Positions 53,441 to 62,990 of a stretch of 64,000 bases of DNA are shown piece after piece. Origin of the DNA: Bacillota bacterium (GTDB lineage: Bacteria > Bacillota > Clostridia > Clostridiales > Clostridiaceae). The stretch covers positions 118,319-182,318 of the forward strand of contig JAUZPI010000001.1 in the NCBI GenBank assembly GCA_030706015.1, in the 5' to 3' direction. The translations under genes were made by a program, and so were the position numbers. Numbering within the stretch: the stretch's first letter is position 1; each line of letters begins with the position of its first letter. Under the pieces are notes generated by a model that did not search any database, was not told the origin of the DNA, and was given only the letters and a program-made list of their open reading frames with translations.

Positions 53441-54385
53441 TCAATCAACGTCAAACCAGCCTTTGCGTTTAAACCATAGGAACATAAAGAAGGCTATGGC
53501 AACCATGATGCCCATGACGATAAAGTAACCGTATTTCCATCTAAGCTCAGGCATATTGTCAAAATTCATACCATATACTCCAGCAATAAAGGTAAGTGGT
53601 ATAAAAACTGAGGTTACCACTGTTAGAACCATCATTATCTTATTCATTCTGTGTGAGTTTAGGGATAGAAAGCTATCTCTTATCTCAGAGGTTATTGCCT
53701 GATTAGTTTCAATCATTTCAGAAAGCCTCAGCAGATGGTCATATATATCTGCGAAGAATATCTGTTTTGTTTTCACTTCCTCCAAACGACTGGAGTTTAG
53801 TATTCTATAAAGCAAATCCCTCATTTGATTAATTATTCTCCGAAGTCTTAATAAATCCGATCTTATATCAAACACCTTATCTATGGCATCCTTATTTAAA
53901 CTATCGCCAATCCCATTTATATAGTCTTCTAATTTATAAACAGCAGGGAAGTAATAATCCACAAGTTTATCGATAATATGATAACAAACAAAGAAACTAC
54001 CTTCACTCCAGATACTTTCAGTGGTATTAATCTTCAACCATACCTCATCAAGTGCCTCCAAATGATCACGATGAAAGGACACAATATAATTCTTCCCAAT
54101 AAATAAATCAACTTCATCAGGTGTCAGTGTCTTTTCATTCAAGGCATGAAGTACGAAAAAACTGTATCCATCATAAAAATCCAGTTTTGGACGCTGCAAA
54201 TTCTGCAGACAATCTTCAATAGCAAGTTGATGAAAATGAAAATGAGTTTCCAAAAGTTTACACTCTTTTTCATCTGGAACCTCAAAATCTACCCAGAACC
54301 AACTGATTTCATCACTATAGAGTTTTTCTAAAGGTAAATTCTTTTTTAGCTTCAAATCCTTTGTTATTGCCAATGTGTGTATCAA
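53441..54385 (-). CDS. corA: CorA-family magnesium/divalent cation channel
   Basis: This 314-residue protein has a cytoplasmic alpha/beta N-terminal domain and two C-terminal helices, with the selectivity motif GMN in AGVYGMNFDNMPELRW near residue 270 and the basic tail FKRKGW. It takes up Mg2+ as a pentamer. The start is TTG with GGAGGAG four to five bases upstream. It follows mgtE by 23 bases, so both magnesium importers are co-transcribed. Confidence 0.93.
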   Translation of the reverse strand: MIHTLAITKDLKLKKNLPLEKLYSDEISWFWVDFEVPDEKECKLLETHFHFHQLAIEDCLQNLQRPKLDFYDGYSFFVLHALNEKTLTPDEVDLFIGKNYIVSFHRDHLEALDEVWLKINTTESIWSEGSFFVCYHIIDKLVDYYFPAVYKLEDYINGIGDSLNKDAIDKVFDIRSDLLRLRRIINQMRDLLYRILNSSRLEEVKTKQIFFADIYDHLLRLSEMIETNQAITSEIRDSFLSLNSHRMNKIMMVLTVVTSVFIPLTFIAGVYGMNFDNMPELRWKYGYFIVMGIMVAIAFFMFLWFKRKGWFDVD

Positions 54386-54408
54386 TTACTCCTCCCCCTT
54401 TTCTGCAA

Positions 54409-55755
54409 TTATTCAAGATAAGGTATTAAAAGTGTTGCAAAGCCTAAATAAAATATAAAACCAAAAACCTCTGTTATAGCATTTACAAATATAGTAGAAG
54501 CCAGGGCAGGGTCCTTCCTTAGTCTCTTTAATATCATAGGAACTATAAAACCAGAACATGCTGCTATTATTAGGTTAACTATCATTGATACAAGCACTAC
54601 AACGCCAAACAATACATTTCTAGTCCATAAAAATCCACAAATTGCGATTATTGAGCCCATTATTACACCGCTGCAAATACCTACACCAATTTCCTTTAAA
54701 AGGACCTTTTTATAGTTTTGAAAATTCAAATCTCCAGATCCAATACCCCTTACAATTATGGTAAGGGTTTGATTCCCCACATTATCTCCTATACCAGATA
54801 CCACTGGTATGAATGCTGCCAGCAGCACCAGCTTTTCAATAGTGCCCTGAAAACGCGCTACAGCAGCACAGGCTAAAAGAGCAGTTAATAACTTAATAAA
54901 AAGCCAGGGCAGTCTGCTGCCTACTGATTCTTTTAAAGTATCAGTAACTTTTTCATCCTCTTGAAGCCCCGCAAGGTGATGAATATCCTCTGTACTTTCA
55001 CTCTCTATAACTCTAATCACATCGTCGATAGTTATAATTCCTACCATCTCTTCAGCGCTATTTATGACAGGCATAATATGATAACTATATTTTCTAAAAA
55101 TATGAGCTACCTCTTCCTGATCCATATCATCTTTAATAGTATTAATATTTGCATTCATAATTTCAGACACATATATATCAGAAGAAGCAATTAGTAAATC
55201 TCTCAAGGAAACAACTCCCTTTAGACGATTCCCCTCATCCAAAATGTATATGAAATATGAAGTTTCTGCATCCTCCGCAGAAGTACGTAAATAATCTAAG
55301 GTATCCTTTACTGTCATTGTATCTTTTACCGATAAAAACTCTGATGCCATAAGCCCACCAGCAGTATCTGGTGCATAGGATAATAGTTCTCTAACGTCCT
55401 CCGCATCTTCCTTATCCATTTTAGCCAATATATCATTTGCTTCTGAAGTGTCAAGAGTACCAAGCATATCAGCAAGCTCATCTGAGGACATTTCTTCTAC
55501 AATATCCTTTTGCTTATTTGAGGATTCAAACAATGCAAGAAGTTCATACTTCTCATCATCCTCGGCTTCATCAATGATACTTGCAATGGCCCATTCAGGA
55601 AGCTTGTTTAAAATATCCAGTTTATTCTTTGGATAATCTCTCACCGCATCAAGCAAATCTGCAGGATGAATATCTTCAATAACCATAAGGATTTGAGCCT
55701 GAGTAGATCTCAAAATAAAATCCTTTAAAACTTTAACTGACATTCTGTAAGCCAT
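54409..55755 (-). CDS. mgtE: MgtE-family magnesium transporter
   Basis: The 448-residue protein has the full MgtE layout: an N-terminal superhelical domain (residues 1-130), two CBS domains (residues 135-255; YFIYILDEGNRLKGVVSLRD, HIMPVINSAEEMVGIITIDD), a plug helix and five C-terminal helices with GIGDNVGNQTLTIIVRGI, the ion-path signature. The cytosolic domains close the channel when Mg2+ is sufficient. I looked for an M-box riboswitch upstream and found none. GGGGGG precedes the ATG. Confidence 0.94.
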   Translation of the reverse strand: MAYRMSVKVLKDFILRSTQAQILMVIEDIHPADLLDAVRDYPKNKLDILNKLPEWAIASIIDEAEDDEKYELLALFESSNKQKDIVEEMSSDELADMLGTLDTSEANDILAKMDKEDAEDVRELLSYAPDTAGGLMASEFLSVKDTMTVKDTLDYLRTSAEDAETSYFIYILDEGNRLKGVVSLRDLLIASSDIYVSEIMNANINTIKDDMDQEEVAHIFRKYSYHIMPVINSAEEMVGIITIDDVIRVIESESTEDIHHLAGLQEDEKVTDTLKESVGSRLPWLFIKLLTALLACAAVARFQGTIEKLVLLAAFIPVVSGIGDNVGNQTLTIIVRGIGSGDLNFQNYKKVLLKEIGVGICSGVIMGSIIAICGFLWTRNVLFGVVVLVSMIVNLIIAACSGFIVPMILKRLRKDPALASTIFVNAITEVFGFIFYLGFATLLIPYLE

Positions 55756-55904
55756 AAAATCCCCCCTTCTTCAGAAGAGAACTAGGTATCCTCTCCCAAA
55801 CATTTATCCTAAAAGGTTCTTTTCTACATTTATTATATTTTATCACAAATTTGTCTGTTAATATACCATATCCAGATCTCCAGATAGTAGCTAGCTTCTA
55901 ACCT

Positions 55905-55945
55905 ATAAAAAAATGACAGCCTGCTGGACTGCCATTTTATTTTTC
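55905..55945 (-). terminator. Terminator of the TIR-SLOG operon
   Basis: On the minus strand ATGGCAG and CTGTCAT form a 7-bp stem (one G-U) with A/T flanks that extend it, followed by TTTTTTT. It lies 10 bases beyond the stop of the second gene. Confidence 0.8.
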
Positions 55946-55955
55946 AAATATATTT

Positions 55956-57479
55956 TTATGAGGAATACTTAATTGAATATATACTTTGCCTTTCAACAAA
56001 GGTTCCATTTGGCCCTGTTATCCTTCCTGCTCTAACAGGCCACCAAATATAATTTTCCTCATCTTCTTTAATAATTTCAAAGCTGTGACCGCACTTTGGA
56101 CATTGCCACTTCTTTACTGATAAAGCTTTGTTATAAGTTTCTTCATCAATAATGTACATACCTGCTAATGCTGAATTTAGTAATGTTTTTATATCAAATC
56201 CATGACGTTTATCATTGGTTTTAGAACAATTAGGGCATGTAACTATATGTTCATTCCAAAAACCTTCATCATAAACATGGGACTGAAGAGATTCTCGGAA
56301 CCTTTCAAAGGTTAAATCATTTAATCCATCAATCATAGAAAGACCCGATGTCATGTTGCTATTAAAAGCCTGCATCATCATATTATAACATTCTAATTGC
56401 ATGGATTCAGGCATGCTTTTAATTATCATCATGTTTTGTGCACTCTCATAACCAACAGTACTTGGATCGGAGTTAGAAAAAAATCTTGCAATTTCATGTA
56501 TTGAATATTCATCAAGCTTTCGAAAAAAGTCCTCATCAGCCTTTCTATATACAAATTCATTATTTTGAACACTGCAAATATATATATCAGGACATTCTTC
56601 TGGAGCCGTTGCTTTCATATATGCAAGACAAGTAAGTTCAGCTAAAGTCCACCAGGAATTATAATAATCCTCTGTTTCAAAAACCCAAAACTCACTACAC
56701 TTACGAATATATCTATCAATGATTGATACAACCTGCCATCTTCTTTGCTCTGTCATAAATTCACTTGATATAGAGCCGGGAGGAAAATAACAAATTTTTT
56801 CTTTTACCTTTCCCCTCTCTACATCTATAAAATCAACTAAATCTTCAACATTTTTGTCCTTAAAGGTTTTAGGAAAAGCACTTTTTAAAGAATAGGCACT
56901 TAAAAAGCTAATAAAAATACCATCCTTGATACTATATTTGTCCAATGATTTTAGCATAATTCTTTCACTTATAGTATTCATTTCATATACATGGTTACCT
57001 ATAGTCTCCATTGAAGGAATCCATATTTTTTCATCGCCTGGTCTAGGTAATTCATCAATCATTTCGTTGATGTTAGCTTTAATCCATTCCATTATTTCTT
57101 CATTGCTAAAGCTATTTTTTATTGTTTGTCCAGATTTTTTAATTAGTTCTGGATATCCGCCTTTTCGAAGTCCATTAAAATTTATTGGAATTTTTGTGCG
57201 GCTCACTACAAACACATGATCCATAGCACTAGCTTGTGCTGTGGCTGCTCTATAATTAAGTCCTTGCTCATCCTCTACTGAAGCATCAAATATTACTATA
57301 TCATCACCAAGACAGGCTTGAAGCATACTAAATTGGTCATATCTATCATTTTCAATAATACGAAGTTCTATTTTTTTATTATTCACCTGGAAATCAGCAA
57401 ATTCTTTTTTTATTAAGTCGGTAAGTTCTGCACCTTTTTCGCTTTCATTTGGGAAAAAAGTTATTTTTATATTGTTCAT
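55956..57479 (-). CDS. TIR-like protein with C-terminal zinc ribbon, candidate defence partner
   Basis: This protein has 507 residues. Residues 1-150 form a Rossmann-like domain (ITFFPNESEKG, DDIVIFDASVEDE, MDHVFVVSRT). Residues 180-310 look like a TIR-type domain: strand GIFISFLSAYSL, then FPPGSISSEFMTEQRRW, and YYNSWWTLAELTCLAYM, whose W-x3-E fits the TIR alpha-C catalytic glutamate. The C-terminus carries two CxxC pairs (CPNC, CPKCGHSFE), a zinc ribbon. It starts 35 bases after the upstream stop. The ATG at 57479 follows GGTGGG by eight bases. Function is unknown; immune effector or sensor is inferred. Confidence 0.6.
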   Translation of the reverse strand: MNNIKITFFPNESEKGAELTDLIKKEFADFQVNNKKIELRIIENDRYDQFSMLQACLGDDIVIFDASVEDEQGLNYRAATAQASAMDHVFVVSRTKIPINFNGLRKGGYPELIKKSGQTIKNSFSNEEIMEWIKANINEMIDELPRPGDEKIWIPSMETIGNHVYEMNTISERIMLKSLDKYSIKDGIFISFLSAYSLKSAFPKTFKDKNVEDLVDFIDVERGKVKEKICYFPPGSISSEFMTEQRRWQVVSIIDRYIRKCSEFWVFETEDYYNSWWTLAELTCLAYMKATAPEECPDIYICSVQNNEFVYRKADEDFFRKLDEYSIHEIARFFSNSDPSTVGYESAQNMMIIKSMPESMQLECYNMMMQAFNSNMTSGLSMIDGLNDLTFERFRESLQSHVYDEGFWNEHIVTCPNCSKTNDKRHGFDIKTLLNSALAGMYIIDEETYNKALSVKKWQCPKCGHSFEIIKEDEENYIWWPVRAGRITGPNGTFVERQSIYSIKYSS

Positions 57480-57514
57480 AAACAACACCCACCTTTTCTT
57501 ATTTAAAAATTATA

Positions 57515-59536
57515 CTAACTAGCATTATCACTAAGCTTATGAATTCCTTTTAATACAAGCTGTAATATTTCAAGAGCATTTTGAGAATGAAAAAGTGTTT
57601 TATTCTCTTCGTCACTTAAGCCGTTGTTTAATTCTTCTATATTTCTGGACTTTATAAATTCCTTTACGTCATCATAATTAATCTTGTTCACTTCTCTATT
57701 GTTATAATAATCAATAAACTCTTTGAAATTATTATTACTAAGTATAGAACTATCCTGGCCATTCAATAAATTGATTATCTCCCTGGAGCAGCCTCCAAAA
57801 CCTCCTAACAAAAATATTGGCTTATTATTTTTTATTGATAGAAGGAATTCTTCCAGTATTCCAGGGTATTTGCCTTTAAAATCAGTGCATTTTCCACCCA
57901 TTACTATATGAAAATCTATATTTTTAATCATCTGTTCTCTCATCTTTGAAAGATATTTTGACCAAGCATATTTGTTTTCAAGATTTGAACCCTCAAATAA
58001 ACTTTTTATATCTTCAATATCAAAATGCTTAACTTCCACTAAGCCAATAAATTTCTTGTACTTTGACCTTTCAGACTTATCTATGCTTTCCCATAGTGGG
58101 TAGGCCAAATAGTTTATTATCTTTTTATCATCTATTGCTTCAGCATTATTTAAGTATTCACTTTGGTATTCTTCCAAAATTGAAATCATGCTTTTGAAGA
58201 GATTATAATCATCATTTTCATATATTAAATTTCCACTGTACACCAACCTGCCATTCAAGGCTAATATATATCTAATTAATTCAACCATAACATCCTTAAG
58301 TGCATAAAGCTTAAGCTTACTATCCTGCCGGCTGGTTTCTGAAATAGATATGCATATCTTTTTATCCTTTATAGATTGATTTTTTTGGTATAGCTCTGTA
58401 GGAGTCAAAAAACTTACATTTTTAAGATTAGTACTTAAAAGTTCTAGTTCCTCATCACTTAATGGTGGTTCAGGATATAGAATATAATCTTTGCCATTAA
58501 CTTCTTTTATAACTAAATCCATTAATTCTGGAGGTCTGGTTAAAACTAAAAATCTATCTTTATGTTGAAAAGAGCTCAATTTGTTTTTCAACTCACCCTC
58601 TTGAAATTTAAACCTTACCGCCTCTTTGAATATACTACAAACAATATTAAAACAATTGAAATCTGACAACACCTGGCTGCTGTGCTGTTCAGTGTTATCT
58701 ATATGGATGGTTTCAAGATTAGCTATATAAGGAAACGACCTAATTTCACCTTCATTATAAATATTAAGTACTAGTGAGGGCCTATTAAATTTTTTTGCTG
58801 AAATTACTTCTTTTCTACACCATTGACTGCTGGTATATTTGTCTGAGTGGATTATAAGTAGAAAAGACTTTTCGATGTTTTTTTCGATTTCTGACCAAAA
58901 ATCATAGCTTATGGCTATATCATTATTATCTATAAAGGTGCTGGCCCTTGTTAGTAATTGAATGTACGCATTTAATTCTTTTGCAATGTTTTCTCCAATT
59001 TGATTGCTGTCTCTTTTTGTATGACTCAAAAATACCTTTAGTGGATTATGGGTTCCGTTTTCATCATAAAGCACTCTAGAGAATTCATGTGCCAATTCAC
59101 AAATTAAAACCTTCTTAATTGCCTCTTCCTTAGGTATTCCCCAATCATCAATTTTAAACTTCTTTTCATATTCATATAATCTTAAATGATTGTATTTTGA
59201 TATTTGTTCGGAAAAATTAAAAGAAGATTTATTTATAGCAACAAAATATATCTTTGAATTATTATCACAGCAGTCATACAAATTCTCCACATACTCCTGC
59301 CATTCATAGCTGGCAGTCATATTCTCATCTGCTAAAATAACTATTGCTGTTTTTTCCGAATTAGCTAGATTAATATTTTCATTTATTGAGTTCCTGAAAT
59401 ATACAGGCATGCCTATTCCACGCTGATATGTCTTTTCCGGATTTCTATTGAATTGAAAGAAAATTTCATTTGCCAGCTCATTTCCATAGCTATATTCACT
59501 GTGCCATAGAACATAAATCTGAAATGAATTTGTCAT
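57515..59536 (-). CDS. TIR-TIR-SLOG protein, candidate anti-phage effector
   Basis: Residues 1-130 of 673 form a TIR-like domain (FQIYVLWHSEYSYGNELA, IGMPVYFRNS, AIVILADENM). Residues 165-300 are a second, clearer TIR domain: VFLSHTKRD, FIDNNDIAISYDFW and SSQWCRKEV, with the conserved glutamate at 243. Residues 390-610 match a SLOG/STALD-type nucleotide-binding domain (RLVYSGNL, MGGKCTDFKGKYPGILEE, FLLGGFGG). TIR enzymes cleave NAD+ or make cyclic ADP-ribose signals and SLOG domains bind them, as in Thoeris, so signal maker and sensor may be fused here. RBS GGAGGAG. Confidence 0.75.
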   Translation of the reverse strand: MTNSFQIYVLWHSEYSYGNELANEIFFQFNRNPEKTYQRGIGMPVYFRNSINENINLANSEKTAIVILADENMTASYEWQEYVENLYDCCDNNSKIYFVAINKSSFNFSEQISKYNHLRLYEYEKKFKIDDWGIPKEEAIKKVLICELAHEFSRVLYDENGTHNPLKVFLSHTKRDSNQIGENIAKELNAYIQLLTRASTFIDNNDIAISYDFWSEIEKNIEKSFLLIIHSDKYTSSQWCRKEVISAKKFNRPSLVLNIYNEGEIRSFPYIANLETIHIDNTEQHSSQVLSDFNCFNIVCSIFKEAVRFKFQEGELKNKLSSFQHKDRFLVLTRPPELMDLVIKEVNGKDYILYPEPPLSDEELELLSTNLKNVSFLTPTELYQKNQSIKDKKICISISETSRQDSKLKLYALKDVMVELIRYILALNGRLVYSGNLIYENDDYNLFKSMISILEEYQSEYLNNAEAIDDKKIINYLAYPLWESIDKSERSKYKKFIGLVEVKHFDIEDIKSLFEGSNLENKYAWSKYLSKMREQMIKNIDFHIVMGGKCTDFKGKYPGILEEFLLSIKNNKPIFLLGGFGGCSREIINLLNGQDSSILSNNNFKEFIDYYNNREVNKINYDDVKEFIKSRNIEELNNGLSDEENKTLFHSQNALEILQLVLKGIHKLSDNAS

Positions 59537-59761
59537 AACGTAACTCCTCCATATCTTATGTATTGTTACTGTATATTTTATATAATTATACCACGCATTG
59601 TAAAATAATAAATTATTTACTTGTTAATTTTCTCAACTTATTCTTTAAGTTTTATACTTTGACGCTAAATGGTATAATCTATCCAATGACTCATTGACCT
59701 TGTAGAAAGATTAAGTTTTATTTCCAAATAATTTAATAACACATAGAAAGGATAATGTTAT

Positions 59762-60151
59762 ATGCCTTATTTACGTAACCAAATAGCAAAACTAGCCAAT
59801 ATAAGCGTTGAGACCCTTAGATATTATGAGAAATTTGGATTGATGCCAATACCAAAAAGAAATGAAAGCGGTTATAGAATTTATGATGATGACACTCTTA
59901 AAAGACTTGAAGTAATAGGCTATGCAAAAGCTTGCGGTCTTACTCTGGAGGAAATTAGAGAACTGCTGCCTATTATCTATGATTCCAATATAAATTATGA
60001 TAATGTCATTGAAATAATTGATAATAAGATTAATGTTATAAATGAAAAAATCAATGAATTAAACAGGATGGTACAAATTCTAAATACAATGAAAGCTAAT
60101 ATAAACAACAGTGTTAACTGCCCTCTAAAAAGCTCCTTTAAAAATCTATAA
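59762..60151 (+). CDS. MerR-family transcriptional regulator
   Basis: This 129-residue protein has an N-terminal winged helix (IAKLANISVETLRYYEKFGL, then GYRIYDDDTLKRLEVI) and a dimerisation helix, ending in NNSVNCPLKSSFKNL with a single cysteine. Metal-sensing MerR proteins usually have more cysteines, so an organic ligand or redox signal is possible. The MerR-type promoter 15 bases after its stop (60166-60197) is the likely target, controlling the two genes downstream. Confidence 0.88.
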   Translation: MPYLRNQIAKLANISVETLRYYEKFGLMPIPKRNESGYRIYDDDTLKRLEVIGYAKACGLTLEEIRELLPIIYDSNINYDNVIEIIDNKINVINEKINELNRMVQILNTMKANINNSVNCPLKSSFKNL

Positions 60152-60165
60152 TTTTAAAAATCCTC

Positions 60166-60197
60166 TTGACCTTGTACTATAGAACAAAGTTTATAAT
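60166..60197 (+). promoter_or_regulatory. MerR-type promoter with 20-base spacer
   Basis: TTGACC (60166-60171) and TATAAT (60192-60197) are 20 bases apart. The spacer holds an imperfect dyad (CCTTGT...ACAAAG), the geometry MerR activators untwist. The TTGACCTTGTA part recurs at 59694-59704 in front of merR itself, with the right half decayed. Confidence 0.75.
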
Positions 60198-60230
60198 AGT
60201 GCTAACAAGTTATTAGGAGGGTCATTTTTT

Positions 60231-60803
60231 ATGTTCAAAAACTTAATTAGTGTAATTACTAAGCCAAAAGTATATTTTGCTTTATGGGTATCTGTTATCT
60301 TTTTAGTAATCCTGCCAAACTTCACAAAAGCACCCATAGGTCCATATGCCTTTAAACAACACGCTAATGACATGCAGATGATTGATATGGTAATAAATTA
60401 CTCACCGGAGGAAGCTTATAGACTTATAGCTGGATATGGTGAAAGCGGCAGACGTTATTACATAATTCAAAGCCTAACTTTAGATTTAGCTATTCCTTTG
60501 TGTTTGATGTTATTGGTTATGGCTTCAATTAAATTGATTTATAGACAAACCTTTTTTAAAAATTACATGCATAAATTTATGATAATCCCTTTTTTAGGAT
60601 TTCTATGTGATTATTCTGAGAATGCTTGTGTAATAACCATGATAATTAATTACCCAAAAAGGTTAAATAATTTAGCGGTTATTTCAAATATATTTACAAT
60701 ATCAAAGTGGATCTTTTGTACTCTAGGTATACTTATAGTTCTAGTTGGTTTAATTTACATCGGAATTAATACCTGTCTAAGAAATAAGCATTCAAAAATA
60801 TAG
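60231..60803 (+). CDS. Hypothetical membrane protein, four helices
   Basis: This 190-residue protein has four predicted helices: VYFALWVSVIFLVILPNF, LDLAIPLCLMLLVMASI, FMIIPFLGFLCDYSENACVI and WIFCTLGILIVLVGLIYIGI. The loop after helix 1 has PEEAYRLIAGYGESGRRYY. I do not recognise a family. It is the first gene under the MerR-type promoter, with GGAGGG before its ATG, and it ends 16 bases before the nitroreductase ATG. Confidence 0.7.
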   Translation: MFKNLISVITKPKVYFALWVSVIFLVILPNFTKAPIGPYAFKQHANDMQMIDMVINYSPEEAYRLIAGYGESGRRYYIIQSLTLDLAIPLCLMLLVMASIKLIYRQTFFKNYMHKFMIIPFLGFLCDYSENACVITMIINYPKRLNNLAVISNIFTISKWIFCTLGILIVLVGLIYIGINTCLRNKHSKI

Positions 60804-60819
60804 GAAGGGATTGATTTAT

Positions 60820-61653
60820 ATGAATTTATACAATGCAATTAACAGCAGGATTTCAATAAGGAAATATGAAGACCTTGCTTTTGATGAGGACACTATATCC
60901 TTAATTAAAGAAAAACTTAGCACTGCTAAACCTTTGTATGACGGTATTAGAATAAGATTGGAGCTGCTAGAAGCCAGTACACTAGGGCTTGGTTTTCTTT
61001 ATGGACTAGCAAAAATTGTTTCACCTTACTGTATTGTTGCAGTTACTGAAAATAAGAAGGGCTACCTAGAGAACATTGGCTTTATACAAGAACAAGTGGT
61101 TCTTGAATTGACGGATATGGGTATAGGCACCTGTTGGCTTGGAACGTATAACAAGGAAAAAATACAAGAATCTCTCAATCTAAGTGATAGCGAAATAATC
61201 ACCAATGTTATCGCTGTAGGATACCCATATAAACAAAAAAATTTTAGAAACGGTACCTTTAGAAACCTTCTTGGCAGCGGTAGAAAGAAGGACATTGAAA
61301 TGGCATATTGCAATAAATATGGAAATTCCGCAGCTGAATACTTGGAAAAACAAGCCATCATGAAAAAGGTTCTGCACATGTGCATACTGGCACCTTCAGG
61401 TGGAAATAGACAGCCTGTGCGCGTAGTATTCACTGAGGATTCTGTTTCATTCTTTGTAGAAAACAAGAAAAATGGCTCTGTTACTAACCCTTGGGCTGAA
61501 CTGGACGCCGGCATATTTATTTCTCATTTCTATCTGTGTTGTTTGAATGAAAATATAAATGCTTCATTTTATCAAGATGATTCATCAATAGAAAAATATA
61601 CTGTACCTGCTGAATTTAGCTACATTATTTCAATGAAGTTGTCCGCCCACTAA
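60820..61653 (+). CDS. Nitroreductase-family protein (TM1586-like)
   Basis: About 277 residues. The N-terminal SRISIRKYEDLAFDEDTI is the usual flavin-contacting opening of nitroreductases, with LTDMGIGTCWLGTYNKEKI and VIAVGYP in the core and a second half-domain (MCILAPSGGNRQPVRVVF) that repeats the FMN-site pattern, as in the two-lobed TM1586 subgroup. It is a predicted flavoprotein oxidoreductase with an unknown acceptor. The ATG at 60820 is used because GGAAGGGA is nine bases upstream and abuts an earlier TTG. Confidence 0.82.
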   Translation: MNLYNAINSRISIRKYEDLAFDEDTISLIKEKLSTAKPLYDGIRIRLELLEASTLGLGFLYGLAKIVSPYCIVAVTENKKGYLENIGFIQEQVVLELTDMGIGTCWLGTYNKEKIQESLNLSDSEIITNVIAVGYPYKQKNFRNGTFRNLLGSGRKKDIEMAYCNKYGNSAAEYLEKQAIMKKVLHMCILAPSGGNRQPVRVVFTEDSVSFFVENKKNGSVTNPWAELDAGIFISHFYLCCLNENINASFYQDDSSIEKYTVPAEFSYIISMKLSAH

Positions 61654-61713
61654 CTATCATTTTCAGATCAATGCTACTGACTTTTTAATGCCTCTCAGAA
61701 GATACAAAAAATA

Positions 61714-61754
61714 AATGGGCTGCATAAAGGACATATGTTCCAAAATGCAGCCAT
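61714..61754 (-). terminator. Terminator beyond the broken MATE gene
   Basis: GGCTGCAT (61718-61725) pairs with ATGCAGCC (61745-61752), with flanking A-T pairs, and is followed on the minus strand by CATTTATTTTTT. Confidence 0.78.
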
Positions 61755-61861
61755 TAATTCGAATAATCAACCCAATATTTGATTACATATTTTTTTCGCT
61801 TCCAAATCTTTTCTTTATTAAGGATATTCTGATTATCCTTAGAATTACTTTGTAACTCTGT

Positions 61862-62691
61862 TTATCCGTGTATAACCACTGATTTTTCCTGCCACTTATC
61901 TTGTCTATAACGTATAACACTTGCAATAGCTGTAATTAGCCAAGTTAGTCCTGTGGTATACCAATCTTTATACATTTAATAATAATAGGCCAGTTTATTT
62001 TCAGATGTTCCCTGCTTAATTTGAAATATGGGTTCTTCAGCAGTGCAAAGCCTATACAGCCCAAAGCAGCAACTGCCTGAGAAGTTACTGTTGCATAAGC
62101 TGTTCCAGCCACCCCTAGTCCAAATTTAAGAACAAAAATTAAATCCAAAACCACATTAACTGCACAGGAAAAAATCAAAACCTTCAAAGGAGTTTTAGAA
62201 TCACCCAGCGCCATCAATATTGAAGCCACAGCATTATAGGCTGCCATTATTATCATACCGGCACATATAATTCTTAAAAATGCAGCAGCATTATTTAAAA
62301 TTTCAGCAGGCGTATTCAAAAGCTGCAAAACTGGCCGTGCAAATATAACGCCAAAAATACTCATAATTGCTCCCGAGGCTACAATTACATAAATTGAATT
62401 TGCGATAGCCTTTTTTACATAAGCTTCTTTCTTAGCACCAAAATACTGTGAAATAATGATTCCTATTCCCACACCAAGGCCAATACATATAGAGGAAAAT
62501 AACCAGCTTAAAGAACCAGTGGCGCCTACTGCTGCTAAAGCACTTGCACCTATAAACTTTCCTACAACAATGGAGTTAATCACATTATAAAGCTGTTGAA
62601 ATATATTGCCTATAAGCATAGGCAGAGAAAACTTTACCAAAAGGGAAATTTCATTTCCTTCTGTCATATCATGTACATAGTTTGTTGCCAT
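61862..62691 (-). pseudogene. MATE-family efflux transporter, internally deleted and frameshifted
   Basis: The first 248 codons (61945-62691) are a normal MATE N-terminal half (MLIGNIFQQLYNVINSIVVG; FSCAVNVVLDLIFVLKFGLG) and stop after KIGIPQD. Immediately overlapping in another frame (61862-61951) is GLTWLITAIASVIRYRQDKW, the usual C-terminal end of MATE proteins. The roughly 180 residues between are missing, so a deletion joined the two ends and shifted the frame. The N-terminal helices may still be translated, since the ribosome site GAGGTGA is intact. Confidence 0.85.
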
Positions 62692-62860
62692 AACTTCACC
62701 TCAAATCTTCTAGCATTCTTAAACTTTAAATAAGATCATAAGCTCCATCTTATCTAGTTTATTTATGGATACACTATACCAATATCCTTGAGTATCTACT
62801 ATAATACTATTGCTTTAAAATAGAACAAATCTATTTTATAGAAGTTTGTAGTGCAAAAAC

Positions 62861-62889
62861 AAAAAAGAACAGCCTATGATAGACTGTCC
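62861..62889 (-). terminator. Terminator of the AAA/PD-(D/E)XK gene
   Basis: A 10-bp stem GGACAGTCTA/TAGGCTGTTC (two G-U pairs) with a 3-base loop is followed on the minus strand by TTTTTT. Confidence 0.85.
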
Positions 62890-62990
62890 CTATAAAGTAC
62901 TAAGAGGCTCTACAAGTGAGTGCGTGGATAAACCTTGAAACCTTTCATCTTCCTCATGCTTTTTCGTATAAAAGCTTCTAACTTATATTT

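Noticed and set aside
55756..55904. Possible magnesium (M-box) riboswitch upstream of mgtE
   Set aside because: No match to the conserved M-box segments was visible.
59657..59678. TTGACG and TATAAT upstream of merR
   Set aside because: They are only 8 bases apart, too close to form a promoter together.
61062..61514. Minus-strand 150-codon frame
   Set aside because: It is antisense to the nitroreductase gene, without ribosome site or family match.
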